This document shows, in pieces, positions 1 through 5,878 of a DNA stretch of 10,696 nt. Made by a program: the position numbers and the translations under genes. How positions within the stretch are numbered: position 1 is the stretch's first letter; each line of letters opens with the position of its first letter. Source of the DNA: Pseudomonadota bacterium (lineage in GTDB: Bacteria > Pseudomonadota > Gammaproteobacteria > SZUA-229); contig JADFWF010000073.1 in NCBI GenBank assembly GCA_015222965.1, positions 1-10,696 of the forward strand, written 5' to 3'. The notes beneath the pieces were generated by a model. It did not search any database and had not been told where the DNA came from. It saw only the letters and a list, made by a program, of their open reading frames with translations.

Positions 1-696
1 TCAGATCCCGTTACCCTCACCTCGGCCTTCCTGATAGGTTTTTTCAGCACCATGCACTGCATCGGCATGTGCGGCGGCATCATCGGCGCATTAAGCCTGA
101 GCCTGCCAGTAGAAATAAGAAACAATAAACCGAAGCTGTTTACTTTTGTCTTGTCTTACAACATAGGACGTCTGATCAGCTACGGTATTGCCGGCCTGAT
201 CGCTGGCGCGGTTGGCACCAGCGTATTACAGTCCACCGGTTTTGATCAGGGCCACGCCATATTAAGAATTATTGGTGTCTCCATGATGATCGCTATCGGT
301 TTGTACCTGACCGGCTGGTTGCCACAACTCGCCAGTGTGGAAAAAATTGGTATTCCAGTATGGAAACGCCTGGAGCCTATAGGACGAAAACTGGTACCTG
401 TCGCCTCTATTCCAAAAGCTTTGGCTTACGGTCTCATCTGGGGCTGGCTGCCTTGCGGGCTTGTTTATTTCGTATTGATATGGGCATTAACTGCCGGTGA
501 TGCAGTCAGCGGTGCATTGACCATGCTGGCATTTGGCGCAGGAACTTTACCAACACTCATCACTGCCGGGTTTATGACATCCTGGATAACCCGTTTTGCA
601 CACTCAACACGCGCCCGACAGATCGTCGGTCTGCTGATAATCATCATGGCCATTGGTAGTCTGTTTATTCCAATGGAACATCATCACCATCATTAG
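1..696 (+). CDS. DsbD_2/TauE-SafE-like membrane protein, 5'-partial
   Basis: The reading frame is open to the left edge, so the true start lies outside the window; the first visible residues read SDPVTLTSAFLIGFF. The protein is a polytopic inner-membrane protein of the 'sulfite exporter TauE/SafE' or DsbD_2 (cytochrome c biogenesis transmembrane) type. Visible hallmarks are an early MHCIGMCGG motif, with Cys residues in the first membrane helix, and a later GWLPCGLVY motif in a second half, typical of this six-helix family. Members are often encoded beside the ccoNOQP-ccoGHIS genes of cbb3 oxidase and are suspected of roles in copper or thiol handling for oxidase assembly; the exact substrate is not settled. 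The C-terminus ends in Met-Glu and five histidines just before the stop, a possible metal-binding tail. The next gene begins 14 bp downstream, suggesting cotranscription. Family assignment is firm, function is not. Confidence 0.85.
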   Translation, partial: SDPVTLTSAFLIGFFSTMHCIGMCGGIIGALSLSLPVEIRNNKPKLFTFVLSYNIGRLISYGIAGLIAGAVGTSVLQSTGFDQGHAILRIIGVSMMIAIGLYLTGWLPQLASVEKIGIPVWKRLEPIGRKLVPVASIPKALAYGLIWGWLPCGLVYFVLIWALTAGDAVSGALTMLAFGAGTLPTLITAGFMTSWITRFAHSTRARQIVGLLIIIMAIGSLFIPMEHHHHH

Positions 697-710
697 ATCC
701 ATTAAAAATA

Positions 711-1673
711 ATGTTTAACTTTGGTAACAATGATGCTTTTACACCGATCGTCGGACATTCGCCCGCGTTAGAGTCTGTCATTCGTACCGCACAGATTGCG
801 GCTGCGGCCGATGTGCACATCCTGATAGAAGGTGAAACCGGTACTGGTAAAGAACTCATGGCACAGGCACTGCAAAAAAGCAGTCGACGTGCAGATAAAC
901 CTTTTATCATCATTAACTGTGCCGCACTGCCCGAACAACTGGTTGAGTCACTCATGTTCGGTCATGAGAAAGGCGCATTTACCGGCGCTGATGAAAGGAA
1001 AGACGGTTATGTACAAAAAGCTGCTGACGGCACTCTATTTCTCGACGAAATAGGCGAGTTGCCGCTATCTTTGCAAGCCAAACTATTACGCTTTGTCGAA
1101 AATGGTGAGTGTCAGCGAGTAGGTTCACATGGACATGAAAGGGTCGATGTCAGAATCCTGGCTGCCACCAACCACAATCTGCTAAAAATGATGGACGAGG
1201 GGAAATTCCGACAGGACCTGTTTTATCGCCTTAGCGTCGTCACATTACGCCTGCCTAACTTGCATGAACGTCGTCGTGACATCCCCGAACTGGCAAATTA
1301 TTTTTTACAGCAGGCAGCACAAAACAACCATACAGATGCTTGCACATTCAGTACCGATGCAATCAACCAGTTAAAACAGTACTCATGGCCTGGTAATATT
1401 CGTGAACTTAAAAATGTATGCCAGCACGTCTCTGCATTATTACCCAGCGAGATTATACATAAAGATAATTTGCCACTAGACATCCGCGAATGCAAACCGT
1501 CTACCAGCACCGGGTACACTCTGCCTGAACATGGTATCGATATGGAAAAACTGGAGATCGACCTTATAAAACAGGCGCTAGACTATTCGGGTGGCAACAA
1601 ATCTAAAGCTGCAAAACTACTCGGCCTGAGTCGTGATGCTTTTTTATACCGGCTGAAAAAACATAAGCTTTAG
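711..1673 (+). CDS. sigma-54-dependent activator lacking a sensory domain (PspF-like layout)
   Basis: This is an AAA+ enhancer-binding protein that should use ATP to remodel sigma-54 RNA polymerase at -24/-12 promoters. Visible motifs in order are Walker A GETGTGKE (residues 41-48), an intact GAFTGA sigma-54 contact loop (88-93), Walker B GTLFLDE (107-113), the FRQDLFYRL arginine-finger region, the WPGNIREL sensor II motif, and a C-terminal Fis-type helix-turn-helix (about 294-320) that should bind DNA. At 320 residues it starts almost directly with the AAA+ domain: there is no receiver, GAF, PAS or other N-terminal sensor, as in PspF (about 325 residues). It must therefore be controlled by a partner protein, by expression level, or be constitutive. 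The ATG has no strong Shine-Dalgarno and lies 14 bp after the membrane gene, so translational coupling is plausible. No sigma-54 promoter was found in the window, so its targets are unknown. Confidence 0.9.
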   Translation: MFNFGNNDAFTPIVGHSPALESVIRTAQIAAAADVHILIEGETGTGKELMAQALQKSSRRADKPFIIINCAALPEQLVESLMFGHEKGAFTGADERKDGYVQKAADGTLFLDEIGELPLSLQAKLLRFVENGECQRVGSHGHERVDVRILAATNHNLLKMMDEGKFRQDLFYRLSVVTLRLPNLHERRRDIPELANYFLQQAAQNNHTDACTFSTDAINQLKQYSWPGNIRELKNVCQHVSALLPSEIIHKDNLPLDIRECKPSTSTGYTLPEHGIDMEKLEIDLIKQALDYSGGNKSKAAKLLGLSRDAFLYRLKKHKL

Positions 1674-1686
1674 TAATTGTGCATGT

Positions 1687-1710
1687 GTCTGCTTACGGCC
1701 ATTAGCAGAC
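1687..1710 (+). other. 7-bp stem hairpin after the sigma-54 activator gene
   Basis: GTCTGCT at 1687-1693 pairs perfectly with AGCAGAC at 1704-1710 across a 10-nt loop, 13 bp after the activator stop codon. There is no T-tract behind it, so it is not a convincing intrinsic terminator; it may slow exonucleases or be part of the neighbouring repeat cluster. Confidence 0.4.
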
Positions 1711-1745
1711 GTCGTTAGTCATTGGTCGTTTGTCGTTCGTCATTA
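1711..1745 (+). repeat. heptamer array, left arm (five GTCNTTN units)
   Basis: Five uninterrupted 7-bp units fit GTCNTTN: GTCGTTA, GTCATTG, GTCGTTT, GTCGTTC and GTCATTA. The phase is kept exactly, and positions 1-3, 5 and 6 are invariant. The same heptamer recurs in opposite orientation at 1837-1864, so the two arrays frame the REPIN-like element between them. Short heptanucleotide tandem repeats are known from other bacteria (for example the STRR repeats of cyanobacteria), but I do not recognise this one as a named family. Confidence 0.8.
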
Positions 1746-1753
1746 GTTTCTTT

Positions 1754-1827
1754 GTAGGCCGTCATAAGCGGGAGCGTTGCCGGCGCTTTCTCCGACAATG
1801 CCTGCAACGTTCCTTATGCAGGCCTAC
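1754..1827. repeat. REPIN-like element 1: two inverted GTAG-headed hairpins
   Basis: The left half is GTAG (1754-1757) followed directly by a stem of 1758-1764 with 1778-1784 (six of seven pairs) and a 13-nt loop. The right half, on the - strand, is GTAG (CTAC on +, 1824-1827) followed by a perfect 7-bp stem formed by 1817-1823 with 1800-1806 and a 10-nt loop. Loops are related (TAAG...CGT in both). A GTAG tetranucleotide joined to a short imperfect palindrome, arranged as an inverted pair, is the layout of REP/REPIN elements mobilised by RAYT (Y1-type) transposases. No RAYT gene is in this window, so mobility would have to be supplied in trans. Confidence 0.75.
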
Positions 1828-1836
1828 ATGTCTGAC

Positions 1837-1864
1837 GAAGGACCAATGACGAAGGACCAACGAC
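1837..1864 (-). repeat. heptamer array, right arm (four GTCNTTN units, inverted)
   Basis: Read on the - strand the units are GTCGTTG, GTCCTTC, GTCATTG and GTCCTTC, followed by a partial unit GTCA (1833-1836). They match the left array unit for unit at positions 1-3, 5 and 6, while positions 4 and 7 vary. The array is inverted relative to 1711-1745 and lies 9 bp outside the REPIN-like element. Confidence 0.8.
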
Positions 1865-1865
1865 T

Positions 1866-1882
1866 AGCGGACTACGTCCGCT
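1866..1882. other. perfect 7-bp hairpin with 3-nt loop
   Basis: AGCGGAC (1866-1872) and GTCCGCT (1876-1882) are exact complements around TAC. There is no T-tract. It abuts the right heptamer array and may be another part of the repeat cluster or a weak terminator. From here to the promoter at 1947 nothing else is evident. Confidence 0.45.
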
Positions 1883-1946
1883 TTGGCTCAACAGCGGTCA
1901 ATAGACTAAATACCCGCCCTTTCCAGACAAAGAGCATAATCTGTGG

Positions 1947-1955
1947 TGTTATAAT
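1947..1955 (+). promoter_or_regulatory. extended -10 promoter for the DUF2244 gene
   Basis: TGTTATAAT is a perfect extended -10 element (TGnTATAAT). There is no good -35 at the usual distance, which extended -10 promoters can do without. Transcription would start near 1962, giving a leader of about 26 nt before the ATG at 1988. This makes the DUF2244 gene a separate transcription unit from the genes to its left. Confidence 0.65.
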
Positions 1956-1987
1956 GGAATCTGTTTCTTCAATAGATCAAGTACATC

Positions 1988-2464
1988 ATGATCGAAACAA
2001 GCATCAACAAAAATACCGGTTTATCAACGATCGTATTGAAACCGAATAACTCCTCAAGCTGGCAATTTAATATGAAAATTGTCGCTTCGCTGTCATTTAT
2101 TGCGTTTTTTATCTCAAGCTATTTAGCGCTACAGGGGCTGTGGCTGGTTTTTCCTTTTTCCTTCCTTGCCATTGGCTTTTTATTCATCTGTTTATATCTA
2201 CGCATGCGCGCCAACATTAAAACTGAAGTCATTACCTTTGATGAAAACACCGTGCTTGTCGAACGTGGTCGTTACCACGCAGAAAAATCCTGGAAATATC
2301 ACCGGCTATGGACAAAAATTTTTGTTAAAAAACCAACAATACGTGGTTATCCGAAAAAGGTATTTATTCGTTCCCGCGGCAAAGAACTTGAACTAGGCTC
2401 CTTTCTAAACAAAAAAGACAAGGAGATATTGATCAAAGATTTAAAGGCCGCCGTTTACGCATAA
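1988..2464 (+). CDS. DUF2244 family membrane protein
   Basis: This 158-residue inner-membrane protein has two adjacent hydrophobic helices (about residues 30-48 and 51-71) joined by a short GLWLVFPF turn, preceded by a soluble strand region and followed by a basic cytoplasmic domain with a PH-like strand pattern (ITFDENTVLVERG, KVFIRSRGKELELGSFL). This arrangement and the FPF-containing turn match DUF2244 proteins, whose function is unknown; relatives are often found near respiratory oxidase genes. The ATG at 1988 is chosen because it follows the extended -10 promoter at a sensible distance; no clear Shine-Dalgarno is seen. It precedes hemN by 192 bp. The family call is from sequence feel rather than a search. 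Confidence 0.7.
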   Translation: MIETSINKNTGLSTIVLKPNNSSSWQFNMKIVASLSFIAFFISSYLALQGLWLVFPFSFLAIGFLFICLYLRMRANIKTEVITFDENTVLVERGRYHAEKSWKYHRLWTKIFVKKPTIRGYPKKVFIRSRGKELELGSFLNKKDKEILIKDLKAAVYA

Positions 2465-2476
2465 AGCCGACTGAAA

Positions 2477-2490
2477 TTGACTTAGAGCAA
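2477..2490 (+). promoter_or_regulatory. possible distal FNR/Anr box upstream of hemN
   Basis: TTGAC-TTAG-AGCAA matches the FNR consensus TTGAT-N4-ATCAA at eight of ten positions. It lies 12 bp after the DUF2244 stop and about 180 bp before the hemN start. On its own it is weak evidence; it gains weight from the second box at 2570 and from the known FNR/Anr control of hemN in other bacteria. Confidence 0.4.
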
Positions 2491-2569
2491 CAAAAAACTG
2501 GCAAAACTCTAAATAAACATAAGCATATCAACATATTAGAATTACATCTTCTTCTAATCAACAGGTCTT

Positions 2570-2583
2570 TTGATGTAAGTCAT
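2570..2583 (+). promoter_or_regulatory. candidate FNR/Anr box in the hemN promoter
   Basis: TTGAT-GTAA-GTCAT has a perfect left half-site and three of five matches in the right one. Its centre lies at about 2576.5. A -10-like TAGCAT at 2606-2611 would place the transcription start near 2618, so the box would be centred near -41.5, the classic class II position for FNR activation. The start site is inferred, not seen. Confidence 0.5.
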
Positions 2584-2605
2584 GACAGTAAGGCAGTTTC
2601 TTTCA

Positions 2606-2611
2606 TAGCAT
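2606..2611 (+). promoter_or_regulatory. possible -10 element for hemN
   Basis: TAGCAT fits the TAnnnT pattern and is correctly spaced from the FNR-like box at 2570-2583 for class II activation. An alternative -10, TACTAT, lies at 2635-2640 but would leave a leader of only about 10 nt. Confidence 0.35.
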
Positions 2612-2656
2612 AGCAAGCTAAATTAACTCTCTAGTACTATAAAAACCCCGTAAATT

Positions 2657-4045
2657 ATGGACAATAAAATCGTCTTTGATAAAGATCTAATTCGTCGCTA
2701 CGACACATTTGGGCCGCGTTACACTTCATATCCAACAGCTGTACAGTTCACTACTGATTTCAATCTTGAGGATTACCTGGGCGGGGTAAAACACAGCAAT
2801 GAAGACCCGATTCCATCTCCTCTCTCACTGTACCTGCACATACCCTTCTGCGATACCATCTGTTACTACTGCGGCTGCAGCAAAGTTATCACTAAAGATA
2901 AATCAAAAGCTGCACCCTATATAAAACTTCTCAAACAGGAAATTGAATTACAGGGTGCTCTATTTGCAAAGGACCGACAGGTCACTCAGATACACTGGGG
3001 CGGCGGCACACCAACTTTCTTAAGTGATAAAGAAATTTACGAGATCATCGAATGCATACGTGACAATTTTAACGTGCCTGCAAACAATGAAGTAGAATTT
3101 GGTATCGAAGTTGACCCGCGCACGGTCGATCAGCAGCGTATTAAAAACCTGGCCAACATGGGCTTCAACCGGATCAGCTTTGGTGTTCAGGATTTTGATC
3201 ATGATGTTCAGGAGTCGGTAAACCGTGTTCAGTCGACAGAAGAAATAAAACAGCACATCATCGATGCGCGCGATCAGAATTTCCAGTCGATCAATATCGA
3301 TCTGATGTACGGCCTGCCGAAGCAGACCATGGAAAGTTTTACTAAAACACTGGATACCACCATCGAGTTAAATCCAGATCGCCTGGCTGTCTATAATTAC
3401 GCACACCTGCCCGAGATGTTTAAACCACAACGTCGCATCAACGAAGACGAATTACCTTCGCCTGAAGAGAAACTAAACATCCTGCAATTATGTATAGATA
3501 AATTACAGGATGCCGGGTATGTTTATATCGGCATGGATCATTTTGCCAAAAAAGATGATGACCTGGTAAAAGCACAACAGCAAGGCAGCCTGCACCGAAA
3601 CTTTCAGGGTTACTCGACAAATGCAGACTGTGACATGATAGCTATGGGCATAACAGCGATCAGTCGCGTAGGTGATAACTACAGCCAGAACGTGCGTACT
3701 ATCGATGAATATGAGAACTTATTAAACAAAGGTAAAATTCCTGTTTTTCGCGGCATCGAACTAGAAGCCGATGATGTATTACGGCGGGAAGTAATCAACC
3801 AGCTGATGTGCAACAACAGCCTGGACATCACCAGACTTGAAAAAAAATGGGAGATTGATTTTAAAACCTATTTTAAATCATCACTGGAAAATTTACAGCA
3901 GATGGCGGATGACAACCTGCTCAAGATAAGCAAAACAAAACTGACCATCACCATATCAGGCCGCTTGCTCGCTCGCTCTATCTGTATGCAGTTTGATCGT
4001 TATCTGCAGGAAAAAAACACTAATCGCTTTTCGCGGGTTATATAA
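2657..4045 (+). CDS. hemN: oxygen-independent coproporphyrinogen III oxidase HemN
   Basis: This radical-SAM enzyme converts coproporphyrinogen III to protoporphyrinogen IX by two oxidative decarboxylations without oxygen, in the cytoplasm, as part of heme synthesis. The CxxxCxxC cluster motif is Cys65, Cys69 and Cys72, followed by Cys74, matching the cysteine pattern of E. coli HemN (62, 66, 69, 71). The SAM-binding GGGTP is at 115-119, and the N-terminal RYTSYPTA signature is at residues 21-28. At 462 residues it is close to the E. coli length of 457, with the C-terminal HemN domain present. A paralogue HemW lacks the RYTSYPTA region, so HemN is the better call. The ATG has no strong Shine-Dalgarno. 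Low-oxygen control is suggested by the two FNR-like boxes upstream and by the oxidase-assembly-like gene at the left edge. Confidence 0.96.
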   Translation: MDNKIVFDKDLIRRYDTFGPRYTSYPTAVQFTTDFNLEDYLGGVKHSNEDPIPSPLSLYLHIPFCDTICYYCGCSKVITKDKSKAAPYIKLLKQEIELQGALFAKDRQVTQIHWGGGTPTFLSDKEIYEIIECIRDNFNVPANNEVEFGIEVDPRTVDQQRIKNLANMGFNRISFGVQDFDHDVQESVNRVQSTEEIKQHIIDARDQNFQSINIDLMYGLPKQTMESFTKTLDTTIELNPDRLAVYNYAHLPEMFKPQRRINEDELPSPEEKLNILQLCIDKLQDAGYVYIGMDHFAKKDDDLVKAQQQGSLHRNFQGYSTNADCDMIAMGITAISRVGDNYSQNVRTIDEYENLLNKGKIPVFRGIELEADDVLRREVINQLMCNNSLDITRLEKKWEIDFKTYFKSSLENLQQMADDNLLKISKTKLTITISGRLLARSICMQFDRYLQEKNTNRFSRVI

Positions 4046-4103
4046 AAAACCTGGCCAGGAAAAACTTGCCAATAGCGCACGCTCAAAACAAGGTCAAAAA
4101 CAT

Positions 4104-4137
4104 TTCACCACAGAGGCACAGAGGACACGGAGAAAAA
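4104..4137. repeat. CACAGAGG-type dispersed intergenic repeat
   Basis: After TTTCAC come two exact copies of CACAGAGG (4109-4116, 4117-4124) and a degenerate third (ACACGGAG, 4125-4132), ending in an A-run. I recognise this ACCACAGAGGCACAGAG-style sequence as a short repeat that turns up between genes in many environmental bacteria. Its mechanism is unknown to me. It lies 22 bp left of REPIN-like element 2. Confidence 0.5.
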
Positions 4138-4158
4138 CCACAATACGTTAGCAACAGC

Positions 4159-4228
4159 GTAGGTCGGGCATTGCTCGACAGAATACAGCCAATACAAATA
4201 CCGTGAAGGTGGGCAATGCCCACCCTAC
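4159..4228. repeat. REPIN-like element 2: two inverted GTAG-headed hairpins
   Basis: The left half is GTAG (4159-4162) followed by a 7-bp stem (4163-4169 with 4173-4179, one G-T wobble) and an ATT loop. The right half, on the - strand, is GTAG (CTAC on +, 4225-4228) followed by a perfect 7-bp stem (4208-4214 with 4218-4224), also with an ATT loop read on the - strand. Both halves share GGGCATTGC across the loop. The layout equals that of the element at 1754-1827, but stem and loop sequences differ, so this is a second REP family. The 27 nt between the halves are AT-rich and unremarkable. Confidence 0.75.
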
Positions 4229-4264
4229 AAAACCAGCAAATCATATCCCGGTACCGATCTGACC

Positions 4265-4780
4265 ATGGACATATATCAAAAAATCACTTCTCAAAATGCC
4301 GCCGAACAGAATACAAGTATCGAACAGGGCTTTTTAAAGCACTACCAGGACACAGATATCCGCAAAACCCATCTGTTTGAAGGTCGCTACGAAAACATCT
4401 ATCTGGATGAACGGCATATTCTCGAGCTGAAACCGTTGATCCAGGAAGCAGTTACGCAGGCAGAACAGCTGCTTGGCACGCAAAATTTACGTGCCGGTTA
4501 CTGGTTTAACTACATGCCTCCCGATGCCACGACCACACTGCATACGCACGATGATGATGATGAGCTGCTCTCGGCTGTATATTACGTCTATGTGCCTGAA
4601 GACTCGGGCAATTTGATCATTTACGATGACACAGAAAGTGGCGGCGGCGAACGTATAGAAATCACATCCCGGACCGGGGATTTCATTTTTTTCAAACCTG
4701 ACGTGCGCCATGAAGTGAGCAAAAATAACAGCTCAGAACACAGGATTTCGATCGGCATTAACTTTGGCCTGGACAGGTAA
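4265..4780 (+). CDS. putative 2OG-Fe(II) oxygenase, PF13759-like
   Basis: This 171-residue soluble protein has a double-stranded beta-helix look typical of small 2-oxoglutarate/Fe(II) oxygenases of the 2OG-FeII_Oxy_5 kind. The visible signature is HTHD (93-96), followed by LLSAVYYVYVPEDSGNL, then GDFIFFKPDVRHEV with His149, and HRISIGINF with Arg160. In the family the first His and an acidic or His residue two positions on, plus the distal His, bind iron, and the Arg binds 2-oxoglutarate; which of His93, His95 and Asp96 are ligands is my inference. An unusual DDDDE run (96-100), encoded by a short GAT repeat, follows the motif. Substrate is unknown. The gene stands alone: repeats lie upstream and a promoter-like AT-rich gap downstream. 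No clear Shine-Dalgarno precedes the ATG. Confidence 0.75.
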   Translation: MDIYQKITSQNAAEQNTSIEQGFLKHYQDTDIRKTHLFEGRYENIYLDERHILELKPLIQEAVTQAEQLLGTQNLRAGYWFNYMPPDATTTLHTHDDDDELLSAVYYVYVPEDSGNLIIYDDTESGGGERIEITSRTGDFIFFKPDVRHEVSKNNSSEHRISIGINFGLDR

Positions 4781-4830
4781 ATAGACATTTTACCGAACAT
4801 CATTCAAACCGTTGTTTTATATATCTTCTG

Positions 4831-4858
4831 GTAGAGAAGCTATATTGCTTTTTTCTAA
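4831..4858 (+). terminator. weak terminator-like hairpin after the oxygenase gene
   Basis: GTAGAGAAGC followed by TATATT and GCTTTTTTCTA can fold into an AT-rich stem with a six-T run on its right arm. The stem core is only AAGC/GCTT, so termination efficiency is uncertain. Confidence 0.3.
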
Positions 4859-4939
4859 TATATTACTTGCGATAAAAGCGTAGAATACGCCAGCTTTACA
4901 ATCCTTTATCTAATATTTTAGAAAGTAGCAGGCACGCTT

Positions 4940-5860
4940 ATGATCCAATACAATGCTAACTACAGCCGTAGCGTTTTATTCCAGTTTTTGATGTTATCGG
5001 TAGTGCTTGGTTTTTTATTACTGCTCAATCACGAATTTCTGCTCGACTTCTACTTCAAAAATCAGGCCACTAACACCGGGTATATCGTCAACGGCAGCAT
5101 CCTCGTGTTATTTCTTATCGGCATTTTTCGCGTCATCAGTCTGTTACTGCGTTATAGCCGGGAAGAAAATGCACTGGCTCGTTTTATAAAAAACATGCAG
5201 AACGAAGAATCATTACCGACCGAGCGTATCAATAAAAACAGGCTGATCTACAACCGTTATATCTCTGTACTGGAAATCAGTAAACACAATGTTGCGGTCA
5301 ATCACAGTGCGCTAGCTTCAACCCTGGTAGCGACCGAGAGCACGCGCCTGAGTCTGCCTCGTTTCATCAGCAACATCCTGATCCTCACCGGTGTTTTCGG
5401 TACCATCATTTCTTTATCCATCGCCCTGGTCGGTGCTTCCGATATCATCGACAGTGCCGATGGCATCAGCGGCATGAGCATCGTTATCCATGGCATGTCG
5501 ACGGCGCTTTCGACCACCGCGACCGCCATCGTGTGTTACCTGTTTTTTGGTTACTTCTACATGAAGCTGACCGATGTCCAGACTGAACTGCTAAGCGGCA
5601 TCGAACAGGCCACCACGCTTTACATCATGCCCCGCTTCACCTATCAGACTGACAGCATGCTGCATGAAGTCGGCAACCTGGTAAAAGCACTGCACGAAGC
5701 AGCCGGTGTAATGGCCAGCACACAGGTCGACTTTGCAGAGGCCGGCCGTAACCTGAGCGCCTTAACCGGCAGCAATGCAGAGAGCCTGATGCGCCTGAGT
5801 GCCGATATCGAAGAGATCAAATCATTGCTACGTGATGGCTTCCGTCTGTCATCTAATTAA
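4940..5860 (+). CDS. MotA/TolQ/ExbB-type proton-channel membrane protein
   Basis: This 306-residue inner-membrane protein has four predicted helices, at about residues 12-35, 48-70, 143-166 and 178-208, as in MotA and ZorA rather than three as in ExbB. The region LTGVFGTIISL (149-159) and ALSTTATAI (189-197) match the two conserved pore helices of the MotA/TolQ/ExbB family, including the threonines lining the proton path. A cytoplasmic loop (71-140) and a cytoplasmic helical tail of about 95 residues (211-306) complete it. The tail is far shorter than the long coiled-coil tail of Zorya ZorA. AGG at 4930-4932 is a well-placed Shine-Dalgarno, 7 nt before the ATG. Eighteen bp downstream begins the partner gene with an Asp-bearing membrane helix, so the two should form a proton-driven stator-like complex. 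The driven process is unknown. Confidence 0.8.
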   Translation: MIQYNANYSRSVLFQFLMLSVVLGFLLLLNHEFLLDFYFKNQATNTGYIVNGSILVLFLIGIFRVISLLLRYSREENALARFIKNMQNEESLPTERINKNRLIYNRYISVLEISKHNVAVNHSALASTLVATESTRLSLPRFISNILILTGVFGTIISLSIALVGASDIIDSADGISGMSIVIHGMSTALSTTATAIVCYLFFGYFYMKLTDVQTELLSGIEQATTLYIMPRFTYQTDSMLHEVGNLVKALHEAAGVMASTQVDFAEAGRNLSALTGSNAESLMRLSADIEEIKSLLRDGFRLSSN

Positions 5861-5867
5861 TCGCATC

Positions 5868-5871
5868 AGGA
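5868..5871 (+). promoter_or_regulatory. Shine-Dalgarno supporting a GTG start
   Basis: AGGA lies 7 nt before the GTG at 5879, giving a good ribosome-binding site. It supports the GTG start for the coiled-coil partner, and hence an 18-bp gap between the two stator-like genes. Confidence 0.7.
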
Positions 5872-5878
5872 ACCGACC

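Noticed and set aside
665..955. antisense open frame opposite the sigma-54 activator start
   Set aside because: It is a shadow of a strongly supported gene, with no recognisable domain or ribosome-binding site.
1711..1864. CRISPR array
   Set aside because: The repeats are 7 bp and contiguous, with no spacers, and no cas genes are present.
1777..2049. 90-codon open frame across the repeat cluster
   Set aside because: Its start lies inside the REPIN-like hairpin, it has no ribosome-binding site or family look, and it overlaps the DUF2244 start in another frame.
4050..4059. terminator after hemN (CCTGGCCAGG)
   Set aside because: The palindrome has no loop and no T-tract behind it.
4052..4069. 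sigma-54 promoter (TGGCC ... TTGC)
   Set aside because: The distance between the GG and GC elements is 13 bp, not the required 10.
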